NCBI GenBank assembly: GCA_031289115.1
Contig: JAITQC010000004.1
Coordinates: 1-56,708 of the forward strand
Length of the DNA: 56,708 bases
Direction: 5' to 3'
From: Planctomycetota bacterium
GTDB lineage: Bacteria > Planctomycetota > SZUA-567
The notes beneath the pieces are model-generated. The model was not told the origin of the DNA. It saw only the letters and a list, made by a program, of their open reading frames with translations, and did no database searches. Below are positions 27,767 through 37,025 of this stretch, piece after piece. The position numbers were made by a program, and so were the translations under genes. The stretch's first letter is position 1. Every line of letters starts with the position of its first letter.

Positions 27767-28639
27767 TCAACCAGCAGTATCTGAAAAAATAACAGGTTCT
27801 AAATCCTGCGGCATTTTCTTCAATGGGCTGATTACCAATTCCATGCCAATCGAAGGTGCGGTGACGGAATAGTTAAGCCTTTTTTTTCTGTACATGTTAA
27901 TGTCAGCGTATAATTCTCGAATCCTTGGTTGATCATCGTAGGACAATAACCATTTGTATTTACATTGCCTTATCAGGTGGCTTAATGCACAGTGCTCACT
28001 ATTTTTGAGGGAATTCATATAAAGTAGCGAGCCCTTTTGAAAATAGGGTGGATCGAAATATACAAGAACATTTTTATTGTAAGTATGGAACCTTGCTAAA
28101 AAGATCCTCGCATCTTCATTTGAAAGATTTATACGATCTTTAAGGTTCGCTATTGTCTCTATTTTATTCGTAAGAGACTGTCTATTAAAGCGAGCCCAAA
28201 TCCGATACTTGCTTCTGTTTAGATATGGAGTAATACCTCCGACAGGATTGGCAGATAAGATTCCTGCCCGATTGCAACGGTTCAAATACAAAGTGGCAAA
28301 ACCCAATAGTAAAATATCTTCCTTTTCATTTTTATAAATCTTACGTTGTTTCTTCCACTCGACAATGCTAATAGGAGTATTCCATAATTTATTTATAAAG
28401 TCGTCTGTATAATCAATCACCGCTTTCCAAAAAGAATAAATGGCCACATCCAAATCATTTAGCCAAATAGCATTGACACTCTTGGACAATAAAAGCGTAA
28501 GCGCAGCACCGGCTCCGCCCGCGAACGGTTCTACATAGTCGCAGCCATTTATTTTATTGTCTTGAATAATCTGCCGTAGCATCGGTGCATATGCCGTCTT
28601 CCCGCCAGGATAGCGCAAGGGACTAGGTGTTGTAGGCAT
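27767..28639 (-). CDS. D12-class DNA adenine N6-methyltransferase (Dam-like), orphan
   Basis: PLRYPGGKTAYAPML (motif X), VEPFAGGAGAALTLLLS (motif I), VYFDPPYFQKGS (motif IV DPPY). Confidence 0.92.
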   Translation of the reverse strand: MPTTPSPLRYPGGKTAYAPMLRQIIQDNKINGCDYVEPFAGGAGAALTLLLSKSVNAIWLNDLDVAIYSFWKAVIDYTDDFINKLWNTPISIVEWKKQRKIYKNEKEDILLLGFATLYLNRCNRAGILSANPVGGITPYLNRSKYRIWARFNRQSLTNKIETIANLKDRINLSNEDARIFLARFHTYNKNVLVYFDPPYFQKGSLLYMNSLKNSEHCALSHLIRQCKYKWLLSYDDQPRIRELYADINMYRKKRLNYSVTAPSIGMELVISPLKKMPQDLEPVIFSDTAG

Positions 28640-28759
28640 GGCATTATCCTAACTTTATCGCTGGTATTTCATTTTTTCCGCCAATAAATTACATTTATAG
28701 TCGACAAAGTTTTTGTGTCTCTTTTCGTTGGCGTCTCCCCGATTGGAAAGGTGTCAATC

Positions 28760-29344
28760 ATGCTGGAAAAATTTAACGCTAATGCCGAATGGTTTAACCC
28801 CCCCCAGCAGTACCAGAAGGGTGAAGACTGGCTAACTCTCACCACCGATCCGGAAACCGATTTCTGGCAACGCACCCATTACGGGTTCCAGCGCCACAAT
28901 GGCCACGCATTTCTACGTCCTTTGCTACCCGACTTTTCCTTCAGCCTGTGCACCGACTTTGTGCCGGTGGGTCTCTACGACCAGTGCGGGGTGATGATCT
29001 TGGTCGACGCGGACAACTGGGTCAAGGCAGCTATCGAATACGACAACCCCGCCTACAGCCGCCTGGGAAGCGTGGTCACCAACTTGGGTTATTCCGACTG
29101 GGCCACCACGGACGTGTCTTCTGACATACGACGGATGTATTACCGCCTGAGCCGGAAAGGCCAGGATTTTCTCCTGGAGACCTCCGCGGATGGCGATACT
29201 TTTCAGCAACTGCGGATATTCCACCTCCACGCCGACCTAGCCCAGGCCAAATTTGGTCTGTACGCCTGTAGCCCAGGGGAGGAAACCTTCAGCGTGCGTT
29301 TTTCCGGGTTAAAACTGGAGCCATCGCGGTGGACTGATGAATAA
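28760..29344 (+). CDS. DUF1349 domain-containing protein
   Basis: MLEKFNANAEWFNPPQQ...LTLTTDPETDFWQRTHYGFQRHNGHAFL...DQCGVMILVDADNWVKAAIEY...VRFSGLKL. Start placed at internal Met 28760. Confidence 0.8.
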   Translation: MLEKFNANAEWFNPPQQYQKGEDWLTLTTDPETDFWQRTHYGFQRHNGHAFLRPLLPDFSFSLCTDFVPVGLYDQCGVMILVDADNWVKAAIEYDNPAYSRLGSVVTNLGYSDWATTDVSSDIRRMYYRLSRKGQDFLLETSADGDTFQQLRIFHLHADLAQAKFGLYACSPGEETFSVRFSGLKLEPSRWTDE

Positions 29345-29383
29345 GTTTCCCACCCGCTAGAGTCGGGTGTCCTGGTATTAGGC

Positions 29384-30532
29384 CTATTCAAGGCAGTGAT
29401 AGGTAAAACTGTTTAGTCTTTCCCGCCGCAGGTCAACGCCTAGACCAGGTCGGGAAAGCGGCTCCGCCCGCCCCCGGAACCCTCCCGGGGCGCCCCGGAA
29501 GGGGTCGCTCGCCAGTAATAGGCGGGAAAAAGCGTTTTCCTGGCAGACATAGTCCACCAATCCAAGGGCGGCCCGGCCCGCGGCGGCCAGACACCCGGTT
29601 TCTCCCACCAGCACTCCTCCGTAAATTTTTATGTTGTTCCGGGTGGCGAGGTCGGCCAGGGCCGCCAGGCCGGAGAATCCGCCGTTTTTTCCCAGGCGCA
29701 GGTTCCACCAGGAGGGTGAGCCGCTGGCGAGGAGTTTTTGGGCGTCGGCCAGGCTAATGATTGACTCGTCCGCCATCATTGCCATCCCGGTTTTCGCCTC
29801 GAGCTCCCCCAGAAGCGACCCTTCCCCCGGGGCGAGGGGTTCCTCGACCAGGGAAAGCCCGAATTCTCGCCAGTCGGCCAAGCGTTTTTCCGCCTCGACC
29901 AGGGTCCAGGCCTGGTTGGCGTCGGCGGAGAGCCAAGCGGCCGGGCCGATAGCCTTCCGGACTGCCGCCAGGCGCTGGCGGTCGGCTAGGGGGTCGCTAC
30001 CCACCTTGACCTTGAAGCGGCGGTATCCCAGCCAGCGTAAAAGACGGGCCAACCAGCCAGCCATTCCTGGCGGGGCGATGGGGATTACTCCCACCAGTTC
30101 CCGGGGGCTGGGGCTGGAAGACCAGAGGAGGTTAAGGGGATGCCCCCGGTGTCGCGCCAGGGCGTCCAGGACGGCTGTTTCCAGGGCAGCGTAGGCGGCG
30201 GGCCGCCGGGCAGTGTCAGAGCGCCGGTAGAGCGGGTCGAGAACCGCCAGAATGTCCTCTTTTCCCTGGATGGCGGTGGGGAAAAACCAGGATTCCCTCG
30301 CCTCAAGCCACAGCTCTTCCAGGCTTTCCCTGATTCCCTCAGGAGTTTCCCCGCTCAGGTATTTCCGGGGTATAGCCTGCCCAAACCCCATCGCTCCCCC
30401 CGCCAGGGTGAGAGAGAGAATCAGGGTGTCAGTGTGCCGACGGCTTGCCAGGTGGTGGCGGAAAGTGAACCGGAAAGGCAGGCTGCCCTGCCAAATCTCA
30501 AGTTTTACCGGTTTAAGTGGGCTGGTTGTCAT
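29384..30532 (-). CDS. enolase-superfamily dipeptide epimerase / muconate-lactonizing-like enzyme
   Basis: GYRRFKVKVGSDP (KxK), SADANQAWTLVEAEK, LVEEPLAPGE, MMADESI. Start set at MTTSPLKPVKLEIW. Confidence 0.85.
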   Translation of the reverse strand: MTTSPLKPVKLEIWQGSLPFRFTFRHHLASRRHTDTLILSLTLAGGAMGFGQAIPRKYLSGETPEGIRESLEELWLEARESWFFPTAIQGKEDILAVLDPLYRRSDTARRPAAYAALETAVLDALARHRGHPLNLLWSSSPSPRELVGVIPIAPPGMAGWLARLLRWLGYRRFKVKVGSDPLADRQRLAAVRKAIGPAAWLSADANQAWTLVEAEKRLADWREFGLSLVEEPLAPGEGSLLGELEAKTGMAMMADESIISLADAQKLLASGSPSWWNLRLGKNGGFSGLAALADLATRNNIKIYGGVLVGETGCLAAAGRAALGLVDYVCQENAFSRLLLASDPFRGAPGGFRGRAEPLSRPGLGVDLRRERLNSFTYHCLE

Positions 30533-30975
30533 GGTGGTTGGGCGCCCCTGCGGGATAAAATAGCCAAATGAGTTTTTTTTCACTAAAGTCTTGTCCAAAA
30601 CCACCGAAAAGACATGATATAGTGTGGGCAGTGGAAAACCGGGTGCCTTGCCTAAAGCGAAGGTGACGCTTTCGCCACTCGGCAAGGGTCCTGGCCAGTT
30701 CCAGCCCCAGCCTACCCCCCTGCAGTATAGACCGAGTTAGGGTTACTGGACAGAGGATTATCGGAATACCCGGTGGGCGCTAATAATTTCCGAAGAGAAA
30801 TGACATAATGGAGTTAAGATAAAACCGGTTTACTCCGATACTAATAACCGGGGCAGTTGAAATCTTTTGGATCTCTGCTGGACCGTGTTCGTTCTTCTGG
30901 TTACACCCGGTTATAGTGACGGGTTTTGCCAGATAAGTAAAGACCACCGGGTCCAGGGCAGATGGAGATTTTTCC

Positions 30976-31311
30976 ATGAGCGACAGCGACAAGGAACGTC
31001 GGGAGCTTATCCGGGAACTCGGTGTGCGTTTCCAGTCATCCTCGGATGTCATGCGGCTTATCGCCAAGCGTATTGGCGAGGCGGCCGATATTCATCAGCA
31101 CAACCACCACCGTCTGGAACGGGTGGAGGAGACTTTGGGAAAGAGCGTCGATCCGCATGGATCGGCCATTCCTTTTAGCTACCGCGAGTTTATAGAGTTC
31201 ACCTCGGCGGAAGAGTTCGCCCGTTTCCGCCACCAGGATCCAATCAAGGCGGAGGATATAGCCAACATCGACTGGGATACGCTGGCCCGGGGTCTTCTTG
31301 GCGGTAATTGA
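30976..31311 (+). CDS. hypothetical protein (111 aa), helical N-terminus
   Basis: ATG 30976 with upstream GATGGAG; followed by a strong terminator. Confidence 0.65.
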   Translation: MSDSDKERRELIRELGVRFQSSSDVMRLIAKRIGEAADIHQHNHHRLERVEETLGKSVDPHGSAIPFSYREFIEFTSAEEFARFRHQDPIKAEDIANIDWDTLARGLLGGN

Positions 31312-31390
31312 CTCCGCCCTGATACAGGCCTGACACCGGTCGTCCAATCAGCAACACCGCGTAAAGCGTGATGCAATCCGTTAGCAGTAT

Positions 31391-31429
31391 AATACGGTCC
31401 AGGGTGGAGCCCTGGACCGTATTGTTTTT
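31391..31429 (+). terminator. strong intrinsic terminator
   Basis: AATACGGTCCAGGG-TGGAG-CCCTGGACCGTATT (perfect 14-bp stem) followed by GTTTTT. Confidence 0.9.
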
Positions 31430-31481
31430 GGGGGATACTTTTAAGTCTCTTGGGGGGAGGTAGCGCTAGGGAGGAAAGATG

Positions 31482-32228
31482 TCAGCGCCGCAGGTATTCC
31501 TTAAGCGCTTCTATTTCCACATCGACTTCGTTGTCCGAAGACACCAATTCTCGTATCTCGGAGCGGAGAATCTTCTGGAAAATGTTACGGCCGCGGTGGA
31601 GGAAGTTGGTGACGTCGATTTCCGAGGCGCCGATTTCCACCCCGATCTCGCGGTAGCTAGGGGGTGACTCCTCGGAGGCGGAGTCGAGATAAAGGCGAAA
31701 AGCCAGGTAATACTGGTGGCGGCGTCCCTCGCTACACTCGGTACGCATGCGCTCCAAAGATGTCTCGAGGAGTGACAGGGCCCAACGGCGGTTAAAGTCG
31801 TCCTCGGCCGTTTCCCCAGTCGCCAGTTCAGGCAGGGCCACATCGTCACCGTTGTTGTCGGTGGTGATAAAATTCAGGGATATGGCGGATTCCTTGCGCG
31901 CTTTACGGGCCAATTGCTTGGAAAGGAAGCGGTTGGCTGTCACCAGGACAAAGGTGCGGAAACGTCCCCGCTCGCGGTCAGCGGTGGCGACAAAGTCTTT
32001 TTCCAGAAAGGTGGCGAAATAATCCTGGGTCATGTCGATAGCGTCTTCGTGGTTTAGGCCACGGCGCCGGATGTAGTAGTAGACTGGCTTCCAATAGTTG
32101 CGGCACAGAAATGCCAGGCATTTGTCACGTTCGGCACGGCCGCCATCGCTGTTCTGGGCACCAAGAATAACTGACCAGGCGGTGGTGCGGAAATGGCTGA
32201 AACCGGTTTCGAATTCGGATGCGTTCAT
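31482..32228 (-). CDS. ECF-like RNA polymerase sigma factor
   Basis: FRTTAWSVILGAQ...CRNYWKPVYYYIRRRGLNHEDAIDMTQDYFATFLEKDFVATADRERGRFRTFVLVTANRFL (sigma2-like) and SYREIGVEIGASEIDVTNFLHRGRNIFQKILRSEI (sigma4-like HTH). Confidence 0.85.
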   Translation of the reverse strand: MNASEFETGFSHFRTTAWSVILGAQNSDGGRAERDKCLAFLCRNYWKPVYYYIRRRGLNHEDAIDMTQDYFATFLEKDFVATADRERGRFRTFVLVTANRFLSKQLARKARKESAISLNFITTDNNGDDVALPELATGETAEDDFNRRWALSLLETSLERMRTECSEGRRHQYYLAFRLYLDSASEESPPSYREIGVEIGASEIDVTNFLHRGRNIFQKILRSEIRELVSSDNEVDVEIEALKEYLRR

Positions 32229-32336
32229 TTCCTGTCTCCAGGCGGTTGGTGTCCCGGGCCTAGTTGGGGGAAATTAGCCGCCACCGGAACCTAAGTTTAT
32301 TATCGGCCGTTTTTCCCGATTAATTCAGGAAAAGCC

Positions 32337-35300
32337 TCAAGGGCGGGGTGACACCAGGTCATTCAAAGAGGGAACGGTTGGCGGGGGTTCGCTGGGGCGG
32401 GTTCCTACCTGGTCAGGAAGCTTGCGCGCCGTCTCCTCCTGGCGGGACAGGCGGTTATAGAGAATCTTGGCCATGTTGTACTCGGTGTAGATGGTTACGC
32501 CGGAGTCCAGGGCCATTTTCAGGAAGGCGAGGGCGTTCACCGTCTCTCCCCTGACCCAGGCGCGAGCCCCGAGATAGAAGGCGGTTTCGCACATAGCCTC
32601 GGGACCGGCGGCTAGACTAATGGCGGTTTCCTCCAGGAAAGGAGCTTCTCCCAGATAGATGCTGGCCACCATTTCCAGCCAGGGTTTGTTCGGGCCGGCA
32701 TCGATGTGATGGGCGAACTCGATCGGATCGGGGCTTTTGCCCAGGCGGGCGAGGGCGAGCCAGCGCATGAGGTTGGGGTATATCTTACCCTCGCCCCGGA
32801 GTTCCAGGGAAGTGTCGAAATCCGCCACCGCATCCTGATAACGCCCGCGTAGAAACCGGATGACACCGCGGCGATAGACCCTTATCCCCCGGTCGGCGGG
32901 GGAACTGGCTTTGCCAATGGCCTGGTCAAAGGCTGCCTCGGCTTCGGGGAGACGGTCCATGTAAAGGGAGAGGACGCCTATCCGGTAGTCGATGTTGCGG
33001 TTTTCCGGGTTGAGGGTGAGGATCCGCTCGTAGTCGACGGCGGCCAGGTCGTATTCCTGCCGAGTCTCCCGGATGGCGGCCCGGTCAAAAAGGGCGGCGG
33101 TGTAGTTGGGGTCGAGCCGGAGCGCCTCCTCGATGTCTGCCAAACCTTCGACTGGCTGGTTCTTGTGCTTGAAGAGGGCGTAGCCCCGGTGTTGCAGGGC
33201 CCATTTGAATTCCGGATTCACCATGAGCGCCTGGCTGTAGTCGGCAATGGCCTGGTCGAGGTGGGTTTCCGCTTCCGCATCCTGGCCGGCAGTCTTAAGC
33301 CGGAGGTAGAGGTCTTGGTTAAGGATGCCCCGGTTTAGATAAGCCGAGGGTTTGTCCGGCTGGTAACGGCAGTAAATGGAATAGGCCTCGATCGCCTTTT
33401 CCGGATTGTAAAACTCGCTGTCGCGACGGCCGTAGATGTTGCCGCGGATAAGCCATATCTCGTGTAGGCCGGGGTTACGCCAGGATTCCCCGGCGCCGCT
33501 AGCGGCGTCGCCGCGGGCGGCCAGATCGACCGTCTCGATCCGGTTTATGCGTTCCAAAGCCGCCGCCTCATGGCCGGTCTGGGCCTCGATATAGGCGCGA
33601 CCCAGTTCGGAAAACTCGTTGCCGGGGTCGATGTCGTTCATGGCGGCGAATTCCACCATCGCCCTGTCGGGATCGCGGTTGATGTCGAAGTAGATGCGCC
33701 CCAGGTAGTAATGGGCCATGATGTAGGATTCGTCTCGACTGTAAGCCTGGCGGTAGTCAGCTATCGCTTTCCCAATCTCGCGCGCCTGTTCATAGGCCCG
33801 GGCTCGGGCGTAGTAAGCCTCGGCGGCGTCGGGATTGTCTTTCAACTCCTCCTCATGGATAGCCACCGCCTGGGTGTAGAGGTCGATTGAGGGTTGGAGA
33901 AGACGGAGTTTGGCAGAGTTGTCGCGCTCCTTGTCCACCGCTGTTTTAGACTTCTCCATGATTTCCGAACCCTTTTCCAAGGGCACCCGGGCGGCGGCGC
34001 GGCGGCGTATGGTGTCGCGGCGGGCGTCTTCCGCCAGAGCCAATTGGTATTTGGCTCGCTCGCGGTTGAGGCGCTCCTCCTCGACCCTAAGCTCCGCCTC
34101 CTCGGCTTGGGCGGCGAGGTTTCGGGCCTGGGCTGAAGCCAAGGCGGTGAGAACCACGGCGGTGAACATCACCATTCCGGCGAGGACGGTGGTCCGGTGG
34201 CGGCGGGTGAATTTTAGGGCGCGCCCGTACCAGCCTTCCCGGTAAGCCGACACCGGCATCAGGTCAAGAAAGCGTTCAAGGTCGTTGGCGAGTTCAGCCA
34301 CCGTCTGGTAGCGTTCTTCCGGATTGTCGCGAATGGCCTTCATCACTATGGCGTCGAGGTCGCGGGGAAGACTGGGGTCACGCTGCCGCGGGGGTATGAC
34401 GGGAAATTCCTTTAGCCTTTCCCGGAATTCCCGGAAGGTGATGTTGCCAACATCGCGGGGAAGTTGGTTAAGGAGAATGCGGTAGAGCATCACGCCAAGC
34501 GAATAGATGTCGCACCTGGCATCGGGGCGGCCCTGATGGAAGCGCTCGGGGGCGATGTAGAGGGGGGTGCCACCGATTCTTTTGGGGTTGTCGTCGCCTT
34601 GAATAGCCAGGCCCCAGTCGATCACGTAAACCTCGCCAAAGGGGCCAAGCTTGACGTTTTGCGGTTTCAGGTCGAGATGCCAGACCCCGCGGGAATGGGC
34701 GTATTCGATAGCGTGGCAGACTTGTATAAAGACGTTAAGGAGCCGGCGGCGGGAAAACTCACCCCGGTCCCGGTCAGAGTAAATAGCGCTTCCCTCGGCG
34801 TGGGCTTTTTTAAGAAGGTCATCCAGGGATACCCCCTCCACCTTCTTCATGACAAAAAAGGGACTGCCAGTTTCGTCACGGCAGAGGTCGTAGGTGGGGA
34901 GGATGTTGGGGTGTTCGAGCATGCCGCCGAGGCGAGCCTCGTTTTCCAGCTGCTTTTCCCGGTCCGAGGTGAAGGGAGGCTTCACGGTTTTGATAGCGAC
35001 ATCGCGGTCAAGGACAGTGTCGCGGAAACGGAGCACCTTGCCTTGTCCGCCTTCGCCGAGGATGTCTAGATAGTGGTAACGCTCGCCATAGTCGCGCTGG
35101 GATGGATCGTCCTCTTTCTGCTCCAGTAGACCGGCCAGGAAATCACCCTTGGCCCGGGTGAGGGTTTTGTCGAGTTGGGAGCCAAGCGAGGTCTTCATGT
35201 TTTCCGAATCGGGGGTGCTGGGGCGGTCGGCCGCTTCCGCCGCCGCCTGGCCACCGGGTTCCCGGCCGTTGTTCCCGGCCGGGGCGGGGGCAAGTTCCAG

Positions 35301-35381
35301 ATTCGTCCGCCGCCGGGGGTCAGGGGGCGGGGAAATGATGATGGTCATGGCTGGGACTCCTGAAGCGGGTGCCAGTGTCAC
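32337..35381 (-). CDS. Ser/Thr protein kinase with TM segment and TPR repeats
   Basis: YLDILGEGGQGKVLRFRDTVLDRDVAIKTVKP, VWHLDLKPQNVKLGPFGEVYVIDWGLA, GGTPLYIAPERF; TM HRTTVLAGMVMFTAVVLTALA; multiple TPR motifs C-terminally. Confidence 0.93.
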   Translation of the reverse strand: MTLAPASGVPAMTIIISPPPDPRRRTNLELAPAPAGNNGREPGGQAAAEAADRPSTPDSENMKTSLGSQLDKTLTRAKGDFLAGLLEQKEDDPSQRDYGERYHYLDILGEGGQGKVLRFRDTVLDRDVAIKTVKPPFTSDREKQLENEARLGGMLEHPNILPTYDLCRDETGSPFFVMKKVEGVSLDDLLKKAHAEGSAIYSDRDRGEFSRRRLLNVFIQVCHAIEYAHSRGVWHLDLKPQNVKLGPFGEVYVIDWGLAIQGDDNPKRIGGTPLYIAPERFHQGRPDARCDIYSLGVMLYRILLNQLPRDVGNITFREFRERLKEFPVIPPRQRDPSLPRDLDAIVMKAIRDNPEERYQTVAELANDLERFLDLMPVSAYREGWYGRALKFTRRHRTTVLAGMVMFTAVVLTALASAQARNLAAQAEEAELRVEEERLNRERAKYQLALAEDARRDTIRRRAAARVPLEKGSEIMEKSKTAVDKERDNSAKLRLLQPSIDLYTQAVAIHEEELKDNPDAAEAYYARARAYEQAREIGKAIADYRQAYSRDESYIMAHYYLGRIYFDINRDPDRAMVEFAAMNDIDPGNEFSELGRAYIEAQTGHEAAALERINRIETVDLAARGDAASGAGESWRNPGLHEIWLIRGNIYGRRDSEFYNPEKAIEAYSIYCRYQPDKPSAYLNRGILNQDLYLRLKTAGQDAEAETHLDQAIADYSQALMVNPEFKWALQHRGYALFKHKNQPVEGLADIEEALRLDPNYTAALFDRAAIRETRQEYDLAAVDYERILTLNPENRNIDYRIGVLSLYMDRLPEAEAAFDQAIGKASSPADRGIRVYRRGVIRFLRGRYQDAVADFDTSLELRGEGKIYPNLMRWLALARLGKSPDPIEFAHHIDAGPNKPWLEMVASIYLGEAPFLEETAISLAAGPEAMCETAFYLGARAWVRGETVNALAFLKMALDSGVTIYTEYNMAKILYNRLSRQEETARKLPDQVGTRPSEPPPTVPSLNDLVSPRP

Positions 35382-35525
35382 ACCGCTCCCTCACATCCTA
35401 ACCGGAACCGAAGCCGGTGGATGGGTAGACCCTTTCCGGAAAAGGTTGGAAAATTCGGGGAATCGCCTATAATCGACTCCCGACTGGGCGACTGTCGATT
35501 ATACAAAATGGAAAAGCGGATAACA

Positions 35526-36827
35526 ATGAGCGATCCGGAATCTCAAGGCGGGGGGCAGGTGGCGCCGGTTCCCCCCGACCTTCACGAACTGGGTGAAATA
35601 ATCCAGGCCTACTCGGCAGCGGTGGTCGATCTGCAGCGTTCGCACCAGCTTCTCCAGGAGCAGGTGGCTCAATTGTCAGGAGAGCTCCGGAGGAAAAACG
35701 AGGAGTTGTCCACCACCATAACCCAGGTGTCGTCCTTAAAAAACTATCTGGCGAGCATTATCGATTCCTCGGCGGACGGGATTGTCGCTATTAACCGGGA
35801 GGGACGGGTAATGGCCTGGAATCCGGCCGCCCGCCTTCTATCCGCAATTGAACCGGGAGTGCCGGACCAGCCGGAGGGTCTCCCTTTGACCAAGGTCATG
35901 ACTGGGGCCTGCCAACCCCTGGCCGATCTCCTTATCCAGGCCTTGGACGGGGAAAAAGGGGTGACGGCGGTGGAAATACGCCTGGCTGACCCGGGTGGCC
36001 GGCAGCGGGTGTTGTCAGTGTCAGCCAGTCCGGTTCACAGTTTGCCAGGCGAGGAGGGGGAGGGGGTCACCGGGGCGGTCCAGATATTTTCCGAACTTAC
36101 AGCCCTGCGGGAACTGGAGGTGCGGGCCAACCGCCACGACCGACTGGTGGCGCTGGGGGAAATGGCGGCCGGGGTCGCCCATGAGATACGTAATCCCCTT
36201 GGCTGCATTGAACTTTACGCCTCTAGTCTTGGCCGCCGGTTTCCCGAGACCAGTAACGAGCGAGCCACCTGCCAGAAGATAATCGCCGCCTCCACTGGCC
36301 TTAACCGCATTGTCACCGACATGCTGACTTTCACCCGCGCCCGCCAGCCGCAGCTGCGTCCGGTACAACCGGGACAACTTTTCCGCCAGGCCCTGGATAT
36401 GGCGGCGCTGGAACTTGAGCGACGGGGCATTGTGTCACGTATCCAAGTGGAGGACAACCGCCCTCAAGAGCTTGACCCGGATCTCCTGGTTCAGGCCATT
36501 CTCAATGTTGTGCTTAACGCCGCCCAGGCGATTGGCGAGAAGGGCGAGGTTGTCCTGTCCGCCTGTTTCCCCCCCGCCCAAGCGGGTGGAGCGGGGGAAC
36601 TCCTTCTCATCTGTTCCGACAACGGTCCGGGTATTCCCGACAGCGCCAAGGCCAAGATTTTCGATCCCTTCTTTACCCTCCGTAAGGATGGCACCGGCCT
36701 TGGACTGGCGATTGTCCATAAAATCATCCAGGATCATGGCGGCAGTATCGATGTCACCGACAACCAGCCTAGAGGGGCGGTCATCACTTTCCGCCTTCCA
36801 TCCCGCCCCGTCCCCGACACCTTGTAA
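35526..36827 (+). CDS. PAS-domain sensor histidine kinase (NtrB-like)
   Basis: IIDSSADGIVAINREGRVMAWNPAA, LVALGEMAAGVAHEIRNPLGCIELY, NVVLNAAQAIGEKGEV, CSDNGPGIPDSAKAKIFDPFFTLRKDGTGLGLAIVHKII. Start placed at 35526. Confidence 0.92.
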   Translation: MSDPESQGGGQVAPVPPDLHELGEIIQAYSAAVVDLQRSHQLLQEQVAQLSGELRRKNEELSTTITQVSSLKNYLASIIDSSADGIVAINREGRVMAWNPAARLLSAIEPGVPDQPEGLPLTKVMTGACQPLADLLIQALDGEKGVTAVEIRLADPGGRQRVLSVSASPVHSLPGEEGEGVTGAVQIFSELTALRELEVRANRHDRLVALGEMAAGVAHEIRNPLGCIELYASSLGRRFPETSNERATCQKIIAASTGLNRIVTDMLTFTRARQPQLRPVQPGQLFRQALDMAALELERRGIVSRIQVEDNRPQELDPDLLVQAILNVVLNAAQAIGEKGEVVLSACFPPAQAGGAGELLLICSDNGPGIPDSAKAKIFDPFFTLRKDGTGLGLAIVHKIIQDHGGSIDVTDNQPRGAVITFRLPSRPVPDTL

Positions 36828-36941
36828 CCCTTGTCTTTATCAGCTTTTCTGCAAGCGAAAGGCCGGCCCCGGCGGGTCGACGCATCCCTCCTGGCCTGGG
36901 GGGCGAAATAAATCCGCGGATTTGTCTTGCGTCAGGAGAAA

Positions 36942-36975
36942 TGTTGTATTATGTTATATATAACATAATCGAACA
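36942..36975. promoter_or_regulatory. 34-bp imperfect palindrome with a perfect 22-bp core (ATTATGTTATA|TATAACATAAT) upstream of the deoR-type gene; candidate operator
   Basis: TGTTGTATTATGTTATATATAACATAATCGAACA read directly; core 36948-36969; about 50 bp before the regulator start. Confidence 0.7.
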
Positions 36976-37025
36976 TAAGGAGGCTCCTCCAGCCTCCAGG
37001 ACTTTTTCCCCCTAGGCGCCAGGAT

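Noticed and set aside
27471-27770. 99-aa minus-strand ORF downstream of the methylase
   Set aside because: Overlaps the 67-aa gene end, and composition looks random.
28669-28875. 68-aa minus-strand ORF upstream of the methylase, considered as a restriction/antitoxin partner
   Set aside because: Antisense to the start of the DUF1349 gene, with no motif.
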